Below are positions 10,075 through 19,211 of a stretch of DNA of 64,000 bases, piece after piece. Made by a program: the position numbers and the translations under genes. The stretch is from NCBI GenBank assembly GCA_041879425.1, contig CP090855.1:682001-746000 (forward strand), read 5' to 3'. The first letter of the stretch is position 1, and every line of letters begins with the position of its first letter. The notes beneath the pieces are model-generated. The model worked only from the letters and a program-made list of their open reading frames with translations, searched no databases and was not told the origin of the DNA. Origin of the DNA: Vibrio pomeroyi (GTDB lineage Bacteria; Pseudomonadota; Gammaproteobacteria; Enterobacterales; Vibrionaceae).

Positions 10075-11922
10075 ATGACTGCAACGAACTATCTCAACCA
10101 ATTGAATCAAAAGTATCTTGCGACTCATAAAGCGAAAGAAGACTTCTTTTGGGATACATATATGGGCATCAGTGACGACCACGATGGCTCGACACTCGCG
10201 CAGACTCAATGGACTGAATTTCTTAGTGCAGCTGAACAAATCACGGCTATCGAAAAGCACATTTCTGCCATTGATGAGATTCAAGACGTTCAAGAAAAAG
10301 AGAGCACATTAACAGGACTGAATGGCTGGTTAGCGACCTTTAAATCTCATGCAATCGAATCCCAACAATCTCAGGCGCTAAAAGCAGACCTCATCAAGTT
10401 CGAAGCAGAGCTGTTTGAGAAAAAGCAAAATCACGTGATGACTTACGTTAATGAAGCGGGTGAAGAAACAGAAGGATCGTTACCGGTTCTAGGTTCAACA
10501 GTACGAACCAATAACAATGAAAAAGTTAGGCTTTCGGCGCATCAAGCACTATTAGGACTTGAACAATGGGTTCTGTCTAATGGTTTCATTGAGCTCATCA
10601 AAAAGCGTAATCAATTTGCTCAATCACTGGGCTTCAAGACCTTTTTTGATTACTCAGTTGTAAAAACTGAACAGATGACCACTGAGCAACTATTTGCGAT
10701 TTTGGACGACTTTGAGGCACGTACCCGAGATAGTCACCAGAAAAGTCTCACCAACTTGGCTGCGCAAAAGGGTCAAAGCGCCCTCGAAGGCCATAACTTC
10801 ACCTACTCTTTTGCTGGTGACGTAATGAATGACCTCGACCCTTACGTCCCTTTCTCAAAGTCATTGAGACGCTGGGTTGAATCTTTTGGGCGATTAAATA
10901 TCGAATATTCTCAAGCCACACTGAAGTTGGATCTGCTTGATCGCAAAGGCAAGTACCCAAATGGTTTTTGTCATGGACCTATTCCTTCGTTCTATGACCA
11001 AGACACTTGGGTGCCAGCTCAAGTCAACTTCACAAGTAACGCTAAGCCAGATCAAGTCGGCAGCGGCTATGATGGAATCAACACTCTGTTTCATGAGGGC
11101 GGGCACGCGGCACACTTTGCCAACGTCAAAATGAACGCGCCGTGTTTCTCTCAAGAGTTTGCACCGACCTCAATGGCTTACGCGGAAACTCAGTCTATGT
11201 TCTGCGATAGCCTATTGAATGATGCCGATTGGCTAAAACAATACGCAGTCAATGATGAAGGTCAGCCGGTACCTGATGAGCTTATTAAAGCGATGATTGA
11301 TAGTAAGCAGCCATTCAGAGCCTACCAAGAGCGCAGCATTCTTGTGGTGCCTTACTTTGAACGAGCGCTTTATGAAATGGCTGACGAAGATCTTACGCCT
11401 GAGAAGATCACTGAGCTCGCTCGTCGTAGCGAGAAAAGCATACTTGGTTTGGATTGCAGCCCACGTCCATTAATGGCGATCCCGCACCTGTTATTAGACG
11501 AAGCTTCTTGCGCATATCAAGGTTACTTACTGGCTCACATGGCGGTGTATCAAACGCGTGCATATTTCACCGAGAAATTTGGCTACTTAACAGATAACCC
11601 AGAGATCGGGCCTTTGTTGGCAGAGCACTATTGGCATCAAGGTAATAGCGTGAACCATAACGGGACAATACAAAGTCTTACTGGGGAAGGCTTCAATGCC
11701 AAGTACCTTGCCGATGAGTGTAACTTATCACCAGAACAGGCATGGGCGATTGAAGAGCAAAAGATCAAACAGCTGGATTCTCGCGAACGAGCACAAGTCG
11801 CTGATTTGAATGCGAAGATATCGATTGTTGATGGTGCAACTGAATTAGCGAATAACGCAAAGTCGAATGATCAAATGTGTGATGATTTTGAGCACTTTAT
11901 TGTAGAGCAATACGGGCGATAA
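10075..11922 (+). CDS. M3 family oligoendopeptidase (PepF-like zinc metallopeptidase)
   Basis: The 615-residue protein carries the zinc motif HEGGH at residues 340-344 within an LFHEGGHAAHF context, and a downstream glutamate-rich helix (AYAETQSMF, E371) fitting the third metal ligand of M3 peptidases. It has no signal peptide and is therefore predicted cytoplasmic. M3B enzymes cleave short peptides in the cell. The length is normal for the family. ATG 10075 is preceded by AAGGA. The gene stands alone and ends at a bidirectional hairpin terminator at 11978. Family assignment is secure; the substrate is unknown. Confidence 0.88.
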   Translation: MTATNYLNQLNQKYLATHKAKEDFFWDTYMGISDDHDGSTLAQTQWTEFLSAAEQITAIEKHISAIDEIQDVQEKESTLTGLNGWLATFKSHAIESQQSQALKADLIKFEAELFEKKQNHVMTYVNEAGEETEGSLPVLGSTVRTNNNEKVRLSAHQALLGLEQWVLSNGFIELIKKRNQFAQSLGFKTFFDYSVVKTEQMTTEQLFAILDDFEARTRDSHQKSLTNLAAQKGQSALEGHNFTYSFAGDVMNDLDPYVPFSKSLRRWVESFGRLNIEYSQATLKLDLLDRKGKYPNGFCHGPIPSFYDQDTWVPAQVNFTSNAKPDQVGSGYDGINTLFHEGGHAAHFANVKMNAPCFSQEFAPTSMAYAETQSMFCDSLLNDADWLKQYAVNDEGQPVPDELIKAMIDSKQPFRAYQERSILVVPYFERALYEMADEDLTPEKITELARRSEKSILGLDCSPRPLMAIPHLLLDEASCAYQGYLLAHMAVYQTRAYFTEKFGYLTDNPEIGPLLAEHYWHQGNSVNHNGTIQSLTGEGFNAKYLADECNLSPEQAWAIEEQKIKQLDSRERAQVADLNAKISIVDGATELANNAKSNDQMCDDFEHFIVEQYGR

Positions 11923-11977
11923 TCAGTCGGTAGCTTCAGCAACCTTCTACGCTCAAAAATTCAGAATCAAAAAAGCA

Positions 11978-12006
11978 AAAAGGACGATATTTCATCGTCC
12001 TTTTCT
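11978..12006. terminator. Bidirectional rho-independent terminator
   Basis: A stem of AGGACGAT with its complement is flanked by A and T runs on both sides. It lies between the convergent M3 peptidase and the 12020 gene and can serve both. Confidence 0.85.
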
Positions 12007-12019
12007 TTTACTCTTGGCA

Positions 12020-12331
12020 CTACATCGAAACGCAAGCTGACCGAATTTCGGTATCAAACTCAATATCAACCGACTCAATGCTTCTCAAAGACTTTCTATG
12101 GATGCCGTACACCTGTCCCGTCAAAACAATATAAAACTTCTCAGTTTTAAGTAGCTCCCACGCTTCATCTAGAGATTCAACGTAGACCTTGTTTTGCGAG
12201 TCTTGTGGGCGAGTACCAGCAACTCTTCCATGCTTACGTGCTAATTCAAACAATCCATTGCGATTAGGTTTACACGTAAACAGAGTGTCATTGCCATAAA
12301 TGACACCCTTGCCAGTCATGCTCTTAACCAT
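12020..12331 (-). CDS. Conserved hypothetical protein, 103 aa
   Basis: The open frame reaches 12445, but the likely start is the ATG at 12331 (MVKSMTGKG), which has a good Shine-Dalgarno (CTGGAGA) seven bases upstream; residues before it look like non-coding sequence. The protein is soluble and mixed alpha/beta, with a basic N-terminal half containing two cysteines' worth of non-motif sequence at most and a C-terminal half rich in I/V/E. I recognise no domain. It sits between the peptidase terminator and the porin gene, and its transcript ends at the shared terminator. Confidence 0.6.
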   Translation of the reverse strand: MVKSMTGKGVIYGNDTLFTCKPNRNGLFELARKHGRVAGTRPQDSQNKVYVESLDEAWELLKTEKFYIVLTGQVYGIHRKSLRSIESVDIEFDTEIRSACVSM

Positions 12332-12487
12332 TGTATTTCTCCAGATAATAATCCACTCGTCAAATTTGAGTGGCATACCACATGTCGAACAGTGGATGCT
12401 TAAGCCGCACAAAGAAGAGAATATGGTGTAAAGACCGGGCAGCAATTACACCATAGCGTTCAATTTCGAGAATTTGAGTTCTAAGGG

Positions 12488-12518
12488 CTTAAGTTCTTAA
12501 GTTCTTAAGTTCTTAAGT
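12488..12518. repeat. 8-bp tandem repeat (CTTAAGTT), about four copies
   Basis: CTTAAGTT repeats almost four times without interruption, 31 bp downstream of the porin stop codon on the porin's 3' side. It is a simple sequence repeat prone to slippage. No coding role is seen. Confidence 0.85.
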
Positions 12519-12548
12519 AAATTTAAGCTCTTAGAATTGCTTATGTTC

Positions 12549-13589
12549 TTAGAAGTAGTAGTAAGCAGCGGCGAATACGTGTGTTTCTTCGTCGTATTGC
12601 ATACCAGTTGAACCAATGCGAGAGCCTTCAATGTCTTGTTTGATATCGATGCCCATGTCTGCATTTTCTGCGATACGGTACATTGCTGCGATGTTGATGT
12701 AAGAAGCATCTACATCCGCTTGTCCGTCAAGTTCGTTGTTGCTAGATGCGTAACCAGCAGCAATCGTTAGGTCTTCAGAAACTGTGAAGCCACCAGATAG
12801 GTAGTAACCTGTGTTTTTCTCAGAATCACTCTCTTCAATCCAAGAGTTAACACCTAGCTTAAGTGCGCCAACCTTAACGTTACCTGTCACTGTGTAAACT
12901 TCGAAATCATCTTCGTAGTCACGGTTCTCGTAACCAGCGTATAGGTTGAATACTTCTTGCTCTAGACCTATGTAGCCGTTCACACCTTTGTCGAAATTAT
13001 CATCGTTGCGAGAATCTTTCGTTTCAAAGTAAGAAATACCGTAAGCAATGCCGCTTGTTGCGCCTTGGAATTTAACTACATTGAATGCATCAGAAGCATC
13101 GCCAGCAGAAGCACCAAACTCGTAAGTGTTGTCACCTGCGCCGTCGACTTTATCTAGCGCCGTGTCATTTTCCCAACCAAATGAAGCGATACCGTAACCA
13201 GTGTCAAAACCTAACCACGCTTTATCTACGTCTGTCGCAGGGCCAGTATCAATACCGTTTACCCAAGCAGATGTCGCTGCGTCGTTCGCTGCAACGTTAT
13301 CGTCGGTCGTGTACTGAAGCATCATGTCCGTTTCGAAGTAACCAACAAAACGGTTGTTACGGTAACTTACCGCAAGCGTTAGGCCTGTCGCCCAATCATC
13401 GTAAAATGCTTTAGAACCTGTGTCGTAGTAACCACCAACACCGAAAGAACCTGCTACTGAAAATTGATCTTTGTGCATAGAATCAAAAGCAAACATCTCT
13501 TCATTCTGGCTGTTTTGGCTGCTTGTGTTTACAGCGAATGCTGAAGTTGAAATGCTTGCAATCGCAAGTGCTACTAATGTTTTTTTCAT
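12549..13589 (-). CDS. Outer-membrane porin-like beta-barrel protein
   Basis: The start is ATG 13589, giving a typical signal peptide (MKKTLVALAIASISTSAFA, cleavage about residue 19); a GTG codon 9 bp further up is in frame, but the RBS GGTAGTGG fits the ATG. The mature protein of about 327 residues has alternating hydrophobic beta-strand pattern, many aromatic girdle residues and a C-terminal AAAYYYF ending in phenylalanine, the usual signal for BAM-dependent barrel insertion. Asp/Glu/Asn-rich loops fit a general diffusion porin. It is monocistronic. The exact porin class and substrate cannot be told from this sequence. Confidence 0.8.
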   Translation of the reverse strand: MKKTLVALAIASISTSAFAVNTSSQNSQNEEMFAFDSMHKDQFSVAGSFGVGGYYDTGSKAFYDDWATGLTLAVSYRNNRFVGYFETDMMLQYTTDDNVAANDAATSAWVNGIDTGPATDVDKAWLGFDTGYGIASFGWENDTALDKVDGAGDNTYEFGASAGDASDAFNVVKFQGATSGIAYGISYFETKDSRNDDNFDKGVNGYIGLEQEVFNLYAGYENRDYEDDFEVYTVTGNVKVGALKLGVNSWIEESDSEKNTGYYLSGGFTVSEDLTIAAGYASSNNELDGQADVDASYINIAAMYRIAENADMGIDIKQDIEGSRIGSTGMQYDEETHVFAAAYYYF

Positions 13590-13744
13590 GGTTACCACTA
13601 CCTATATATTGATTCGGCCTTGTGAGTCCGGCCTTTTGGAGTGGCGCTATTGTTCAAAAAATCACGTTATTGATATACCGTAAATTTACTGAAATTTTAT
13701 AGCTTTGATGAATTAAATTACATAATGATATGTTGATATGGCTT

Positions 13745-14767
13745 TTATATTGAGAAGCGCAACCCGAGCGTAAACCCGATGTCGGTACTGTTGTCCATGT
13801 TACGGATGTTTTCGATCATCAAAGCCTCAATCGCAAGTTGATGTAGGCGATAACGGTAACCCACGACCACTTCATTGGAAGGTTCAGAAAAATCTGGATC
13901 GTTGCTCGCCCACCCTTGATAGTTGAGAGATTCAATAAGCAAACTATGACGCGAATTCAGTCGATATTCATACCCTATCGACCAACTCGCACTTACGTTC
14001 TCAAAACGTAAGTCTTCTAGGCCGACAAAGGAATTATCGCCATTTCGATGCACTAAACCGACGGTTGAAAAAATACTGTGTTTGGGTGTGATATAGCTGT
14101 AGTTAAGTTGAACGCCTTGCTCAAAACTTGTTCTCGAAAATTGTCCACTTCTTACGTTGTTGTAATACAAAGAGCCACCAGCAGAGAGCGACATAGGCCC
14201 CCTAGAATACAACAATAATTCATTGTAAAAAGTCAGCGCATTGGTTAATTCATCACCTTCAAAGTCAGAGACATGAACGCCAGCATTATGGAAGTCCATG
14301 GTGAATTGATCTTCTGCTACCTCATCACGTCCGTTTTGCCCAATGCCAAAAAGATCATGAAACCCCATAACAAAGCTATCTAATCCATTATCTTTGGCAG
14401 TGACGACACGATAATCCAGTTCTGTTTTCCAGATGGGAGACGCTTGCCACTCAACAGCAATATTGGATTGGTTTTGGTAGTAGTCGAGCGAATAGGCTTC
14501 CGTATGAGCCCATATACTGGCCTGTGTGTAAGAGGATTTGAACTCTATCGTGCCGACTCTATTCGGTTGGGCAGAACGCAGCTGAGTTGAGAGAACGTTT
14601 GAATGAATTGGAGACTGAGCGTAAACAAACATTGGCGACGCTATGGCGCTAGGAAAAGTTAGGATCAGTATGGATGAAGTGAGTAAGACTCTAAACGCTA
14701 TCACGGTTTTGCTCGATGATATAAAACGTCCGATTCTCTTAAAATCACAGACTGATTTATGCAGCAA
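13745..14767 (-). CDS. Outer-membrane DUF3187-like protein
   Basis: The 340-residue protein has a hydrophobic segment at residues 23-43 ending in an AxA-type site (PSAIASP), so it is exported, although the basic leader before it is unusually long. The rest has beta-barrel character with repeated aromatic strands (DYYQNQSN, SIGYEYRL, VVVGYRYRL) and ends GLRFSI. Composition and the FHDLFGIGQNGRD segment resemble the DUF3187 family of Vibrio exported proteins, whose function is not known. It is transcribed divergently from the LuxR-type regulator, which may control it. Confidence 0.6.
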   Translation of the reverse strand: MLHKSVCDFKRIGRFISSSKTVIAFRVLLTSSILILTFPSAIASPMFVYAQSPIHSNVLSTQLRSAQPNRVGTIEFKSSYTQASIWAHTEAYSLDYYQNQSNIAVEWQASPIWKTELDYRVVTAKDNGLDSFVMGFHDLFGIGQNGRDEVAEDQFTMDFHNAGVHVSDFEGDELTNALTFYNELLLYSRGPMSLSAGGSLYYNNVRSGQFSRTSFEQGVQLNYSYITPKHSIFSTVGLVHRNGDNSFVGLEDLRFENVSASWSIGYEYRLNSRHSLLIESLNYQGWASNDPDFSEPSNEVVVGYRYRLHQLAIEALMIENIRNMDNSTDIGFTLGLRFSI

Positions 14768-14846
14768 ATGTACTGCTTTTGACTAGAATAGATAGAACAA
14801 AGTGTTATAAAAAAAGAGAATTAAGAACACCTTAGTTATCTTATCG

Positions 14847-14874
14847 CGTTAACTTGCGCTGCCACGAGTTAACG
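14847..14874. promoter_or_regulatory. Inverted repeat between DUF3187-like gene and LuxR-type gene
   Basis: CGTTAAC and GTTAACG form a perfect inverted repeat with a 14-base spacer in the 157-bp divergent region. The position fits an operator used by the adjacent LuxR-type regulator, but this is inference from location only. Confidence 0.35.
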
Positions 14875-14924
14875 AATATCTTCACCGCGTGAATGAATAG
14901 CCAAACTTTTGATAAGGATAAAAT

Positions 14925-15719
14925 GTGAACGCCTCTAACCAGAGCTTTGAACAATTGTTGATGAGTCAGTCTGCAACCTTGATCAATAGTGACCCAAGGG
15001 ATTTTAACGCGACTTGGTCCACTGCAAGCTTTGATGTTCTAGATTGGTTCGATATTGATAGGCTCACACTTTACCCGAATTCGATGGTGCTACTGGAAGA
15101 TGGGAAAACCTGTTCCGTTTCCAAATCGCACATCCCTTCAATCAACAAAAGAGACTTTGTTGGCTGTAACCACCTTGAGTACCTAAAGCTTCTTAAAACG
15201 TCCGAAACCTACTTGGAGTTTTCAGAGGCACAACTCGCGATCAGCCAAAACGATGTGTTGAGTCAAATACACAAACAAGGTGGGAAATGGCACTGTATTA
15301 TCCCTCTGCAACTGTTTAATCAACGTTGGGGCGCCCTCTCTTTTACCAACTTTCATGACAACAAAACCACCTTGGATTTTGAAGACATCAAACGACTCAA
15401 ACTTATCTGTGAAATGTGGCTTTGTTATTGGCAGCATTCAACCTTAGCGAGGACGCTGAATCAAAGCGAAAACTTGTGGGAAGATGATAGCGATAAATTG
15501 CTGTTACTGACGAAGAAGCAAACCACGGTGCTTTCTCTGATTGCTCAGGGTTTTACGGCCAAAGAGTGTGCCGATAGGTTGCACTTAAGCCCACGTACCA
15601 TTGAATCCCATAAATACAGAATGCTTGGGCTAATGGAGCTCAATAATCACAACGAGTTAGTGCAGTTCGCTTTACGTAACGGCTTAGGCATCACTGAAAA
15701 TCAACACACTACTCGTTAA
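14925..15719 (+). CDS. LuxR-type (GerE HTH) transcriptional regulator
   Basis: The 264-residue protein has a C-terminal LuxR/GerE DNA-binding domain at about 193-255 (LTKKQTTVLSLIAQGFTAKECADRLHLS, split by the typical SPRTIESHK recognition helix). The N-terminal 180 residues look like a GAF/autoinducer-type sensing fold, with no known acyl-homoserine-lactone signature. The start is GTG 14925: AAGGA lies six bases upstream, while the overlapping ATG two bases earlier is out of frame and closed at once by TGA. It faces the DUF3187-like gene across a short divergent region. The ligand is unknown. Confidence 0.85.
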   Translation: MNASNQSFEQLLMSQSATLINSDPRDFNATWSTASFDVLDWFDIDRLTLYPNSMVLLEDGKTCSVSKSHIPSINKRDFVGCNHLEYLKLLKTSETYLEFSEAQLAISQNDVLSQIHKQGGKWHCIIPLQLFNQRWGALSFTNFHDNKTTLDFEDIKRLKLICEMWLCYWQHSTLARTLNQSENLWEDDSDKLLLLTKKQTTVLSLIAQGFTAKECADRLHLSPRTIESHKYRMLGLMELNNHNELVQFALRNGLGITENQHTTR

Positions 15720-15741
15720 CCTTGTTTAGCTAGTACCTGGC

Positions 15742-16575
15742 TTATTCGTTGCCTTCACTTAGCGCGAATTTAATCTCATCGGATGAAAAGCCTTTGCGGC
15801 TCAACATGGCGTAGGCCTTTGAGCGTGCCTTGTGATCATTAAGGTCATAAGATTTTTTCTGAAGCTGTTCTAAACAAGAAGAATAAAAGTCCAATTGCTC
15901 TTCATTGATCAATCGGTCGATCAACGATGAAAGTTCAGTGGTATCGATTTGTCGCTGTCTAAGTTCTTGTTGGATAGCGGTTAAGCCTTTCCCTTTTCGA
16001 GCGTACTTGAGCACTTCCTTCTCCAAATCAGCTTTGTCGGCCTTGATTTGGATATTACTTTTCAGTTCATGCGCTTGTGGATGCTGATCGATGGCAATTT
16101 TCACCTGCTGATAACTAAAGCCACGTTTTTGCAGTGCGGCGACCAGCTTTTCACGGCTCATAGTAAAGCTTGTGTAGTAGTTGTTGATTCGCTCTATCAA
16201 TATAGTCTGTTCGTCGATATTTTTTTCTGCAGAAACCTTATGAATGGCATCAGCAATAATCGAATCGGAGAGTCCCTTCTTTTTCAATTTCTCTACGATA
16301 TATCGAGATCCAAATTCACCGAAGAAGGCTTGTTCAGCAAATTGCTCAGCAAAATCTTGGTCGGATTTAAGATAGCCGTAACCTTTCAAGTTGCTCAAGG
16401 TTTCATTTATCCAATCTTGATCGTCCGTTTTCACTTTCAACTTCGCAATCAACTCGCTTTCCGTCATGTCCCTCTGGGTTAAATGCCACATCGCAGAGTT
16501 CATGACACTTTCGATTCGCGTCGCTTTTCTTACCGTTGTATTTCTAGTATTCGGGTTTTGCTGTGAATCATCCAT
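15742..16575 (-). CDS. RecX-family regulatory protein, extended form
   Basis: This 277-residue protein carries repeated three-helix RecX modules: MWHLTQRDMTESELIAKL, a GYLKSDQDFAEQFAEQ helix, an RYIVEKLKKKGLSD module, and further KGFSYQQVKIAI, KGLTAIQQELRQRQ and KGFSSDEIKFAL modules to the C-terminus. RecX binds and inhibits RecA filaments. Classical RecX proteins are roughly 150-170 residues, so this one has extra modules. It is not next to recA here, making a paralogue of the usual recA-linked recX likely. It is cytoplasmic and convergent with the LuxR-type gene (gap 22 bp). Confidence 0.75.
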   Translation of the reverse strand: MDDSQQNPNTRNTTVRKATRIESVMNSAMWHLTQRDMTESELIAKLKVKTDDQDWINETLSNLKGYGYLKSDQDFAEQFAEQAFFGEFGSRYIVEKLKKKGLSDSIIADAIHKVSAEKNIDEQTILIERINNYYTSFTMSREKLVAALQKRGFSYQQVKIAIDQHPQAHELKSNIQIKADKADLEKEVLKYARKGKGLTAIQQELRQRQIDTTELSSLIDRLINEEQLDFYSSCLEQLQKKSYDLNDHKARSKAYAMLSRKGFSSDEIKFALSEGNE

Positions 16576-16678
16576 TCGATTTCAACTATCCAGACTGAGC
16601 CTGCCCCATGATAACGTAATTCTGACTAGCGTGAAGTGACATAAAAGAACGAGATTCAGATAAACTGACCTCCAACAA

Positions 16679-16710
16679 AAATGGACACCTATTAGGCGTC
16701 CATTTGATTG
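16679..16710 (-). terminator. Rho-independent terminator of the MscS gene
   Basis: AAATGGAC-type stem with one mismatch and a three-base loop. Read on the minus strand it is followed by a T run. It lies 35 bp after the mscS-family stop codon. Confidence 0.8.
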
Positions 16711-16739
16711 TCAGCTTATGAAGTTAACTCTAAGAAGAA

Positions 16740-18344
16740 TTAACTCTCTTCGTGATTGTAAATATGCACATCTCGTTGCGGGAATGGAATCGTGATGCCT
16801 TCTTCATCGAAGCGTTTCTTCACGGTTTCCGTCACATCCCAATATACATCCCAGTAATCGTCTGTCTTAACCCACGGTCTTACCACGAAGTCTACAGAAG
16901 ACGTATTTAAGGTATGTAACTTAATCATATGCTCAGGCTTTTTAAGCACTAGCGGGTGCGCAATAATGATGTCGTTCAATACTGCCTTTGCTTTATCGAT
17001 GTCATCTGAATAACCAATACCAAACACCATATCCACACGTCTCACGCGCTCTGCTGTGATGTTATTGATAACGTCACCCCAGATCTTGTTGTTCGGGATC
17101 ACCAAGCGTTGGTTGTCGATAGTTTGAACCGTTGTCGATACTAAGCTCATGTCTTTTACTGTGCCTTGAACACCCGCGACTTTAACCATGTCACCAACAT
17201 CGTAAGGACGGTAAATCAAGATCATCAAACCAGACGCGAAGTTAGACAGCGTATCTTGCAATGCAAAACCAATGATGACACCCGCGACACCAAAACCGGT
17301 TAATAGCGGTGCTAGCTCGATCCCTATTTGAGACAAGGCGATAAGCAAACCGACAAACACGACCGCTTTGGATGCGATTGATACAAAGAAGTCTTGCATC
17401 AATACACTAAAGTCCATCTTAGAGTGCGAAACACTCTTGCGAACCGTCTTACGAGCGACGTTAGCAATTAGGCGAGTGACATACAAAATACCGAGAAACA
17501 GAGCGAGTTTAACGATAAAAGAAGGAGTATTCTCAAAAGCCCATGAACTGAACGAACGTAGCCAACCGTCTAGTAGCTCTAGTGCGACATCGACATCCAA
17601 TACATCGGCGTTAATGTCGCCCGTCGTTGCTAACAGCACTCGCTTATAAGAAGTTACATCAACACCAAACGGCTCCATCAAGGTAATGGTTTCTTCTAAG
17701 CTCGCCACCATAACGCTGGTACGCTCACTGAAGCGTTCCAGTTCCTTTTTAATGACCGCTTTCTCTTCTTCATTCACGAAAGACAGACGCGCTTCGAGAT
17801 CTTGTCGCTGTGTGTCTGTGTAAAGAATGGCATTAGTCAGGTATTTAGAGCGAGACACCAAGTCAACTTTTAGAGCTTTTTCCGGTACAGCTACATCAAC
17901 ACCACGCTCTTTTGACCACGCTAATGTTTTAGCAAGTTGTTGGTAATAGGTGTCCATCATTCCGATTCGTTTCTGAATACGTAATTCAAGGCGTTTCTTA
18001 ACATCACCTTCAGCTGAGCGATTTTCTTTGCTCATTGAAACGATTTTAGTTTCATTCAACGATAACAATTTTTGAAGTAGTTCAACCTGCTGAGCAAGAA
18101 CAACATCTAGCCCTTCTTTCTTATCAGAGGAGAGTTGTGTGAAAATCTCCTCACGCAACCCTTGGTTCTTGCGTCTCAAAATATCTTCAAGAAAGGGTTT
18201 CTCAGCATCGTGCGCCGTTTCTAGTGTTGCCAAATCGAGCATCAACTGATCTTGTACTTGTGCTATTTTCTCGACGCTTTGTGCATAACTTCCAAATGCG
18301 ACAAACGCCAACATTAACAATAGACAACGCCAAACCTTCATCAT
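16740..18344 (-). CDS. MscS-family mechanosensitive ion channel
   Basis: The 534-residue protein has a signal peptide (residues 1-21), a long charged coiled-coil periplasmic region to about 265, then at least three membrane segments (about 273-390). The last is the pore-lining helix in a VIIGFALQDTLSNFASGLMILIYRP-type context, broken here as GFGVAGVIIG and FALQDTLSNF. The cytoplasmic MscS beta domain follows (YDVGDMVKV, VSTTVQTIDN, VIPNNKIWG). Such channels open on osmotic downshock. The large N-terminal extension places it with the longer MscS relatives rather than the 286-residue E. coli MscS. Two adjacent ATGs (18344, 18341) follow GGAATT. Confidence 0.88.
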   Translation of the reverse strand: MMKVWRCLLLMLAFVAFGSYAQSVEKIAQVQDQLMLDLATLETAHDAEKPFLEDILRRKNQGLREEIFTQLSSDKKEGLDVVLAQQVELLQKLLSLNETKIVSMSKENRSAEGDVKKRLELRIQKRIGMMDTYYQQLAKTLAWSKERGVDVAVPEKALKVDLVSRSKYLTNAILYTDTQRQDLEARLSFVNEEEKAVIKKELERFSERTSVMVASLEETITLMEPFGVDVTSYKRVLLATTGDINADVLDVDVALELLDGWLRSFSSWAFENTPSFIVKLALFLGILYVTRLIANVARKTVRKSVSHSKMDFSVLMQDFFVSIASKAVVFVGLLIALSQIGIELAPLLTGFGVAGVIIGFALQDTLSNFASGLMILIYRPYDVGDMVKVAGVQGTVKDMSLVSTTVQTIDNQRLVIPNNKIWGDVINNITAERVRRVDMVFGIGYSDDIDKAKAVLNDIIIAHPLVLKKPEHMIKLHTLNTSSVDFVVRPWVKTDDYWDVYWDVTETVKKRFDEEGITIPFPQRDVHIYNHEES

Positions 18345-18596
18345 ATTAATTCCTATTATTGTCTAAATTGACCCTATAAATAGTAGTAAAAAGAATATGG
18401 ATAACAAGCATTTAAAGGTATGTTGTGTTAAAAATTCGCAAAATATCAGTCCGCATCTAATATTTGAGAGTTCCAATCCCCCCTTATGACCTGTAGAGTA
18501 CGCAACCAACAAAGAACAACGGCCAATATCTTCACCTAGGCACATGCATTAAAATGCCTTGAATCCGATGTTGGCTCACAGCAAGAGAGCAGAAAA

Positions 18597-18845
18597 ATGA
18601 ACAACGAACTTGATGTTATTGAGTCTCTAGAAGAGCTAGAAAAATTCCTAATTTCAGTGGAAGCTGGCGGTTTGGGCCTTGAAGGGGTTGAAGGCGTAGG
18701 CATGGCAACCAATAATTCAGATGGTCGTCACTTCGTTGCTGTATTCAACAGCAGCCACAAAGTTCTACTTGCTCGTTGGATCACTCAAGAAGTGTTTGAA
18801 AATGGTAAAGACCTAGTGCGTAACGGCCCACGTCGTAATCACTAA
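18597..18845 (+). CDS. Conserved hypothetical protein, 82 aa
   Basis: ATG 18597 follows AAGAGAGCAG, a fair RBS. The acidic protein starts with a helix (ELDVIESLEELEKFLISVEAGG), then a glycine-rich turn (LGLEGVEGVGMA) and a short beta-rich segment ending in basic residues GPRRNH. It has no membrane segment and no recognisable domain. A strong terminator closes the gene at 18896, which supports it as a real single-gene transcript. Confidence 0.65.
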   Translation: MNNELDVIESLEELEKFLISVEAGGLGLEGVEGVGMATNNSDGRHFVAVFNSSHKVLLARWITQEVFENGKDLVRNGPRRNH

Positions 18846-18895
18846 GGTTAGCCATTAGAAGGCTTGGAGTTCTGAACTTCAACGCTAGCGGAAGA

Positions 18896-18933
18896 AGCCC
18901 AATCGAGTTCCTAACGAACGGTTGGGCTTTTTT
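18896..18933 (+). terminator. Rho-independent terminator
   Basis: AGCCCAA(T)CG pairs with CG(G)TTGGGCT, followed by TTTTTT. It lies 50 bp after the 82-aa gene. Confidence 0.9.
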
Positions 18934-19211
18934 GTATCAGTTTTATCGCTCTTTTTTATTCAATCGAACACCTTTGCTAATGATATACCGCTCAATGGAA
19001 GTCACGACTTTGGTCAATAAAACAGCGAATAGCAAAAAAGAACAGATTATTATGAACTTAAGTAAAAATGCGATGCCTTAGCCTCTGAGTTTGGCGTTTA
19101 TGTGTCCCTGTAACTTTGATAATTTTATGACTTGTGGCACGCAGCAAAGTTATCTAAGCTAGCTTGCTTATAACCCGTGTTAAATACTAACTGATTCGAT
19201 TACTGACTGAT
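18934..19211. other. Gene-free stretch upstream of the scs operon
   Basis: With the preceding 3' region this makes about 366 bp without a confident gene. It must hold the scs promoter. I see no clear CueR- or CpxR-type operator and only a 9-codon frame at 19053 that I do not consider a gene. Confidence 0.4.

Noticed and set aside
13085..13414. A 109-codon rightward frame inside the porin gene
   Set aside because: Gln/Arg/His-rich shadow of the porin coding strand, with no start signals.
18363..18545. A 60-codon leftward frame just upstream of the MscS gene
   Set aside because: No Shine-Dalgarno, Cys-rich odd composition, and it occupies the space needed for the MscS promoter.
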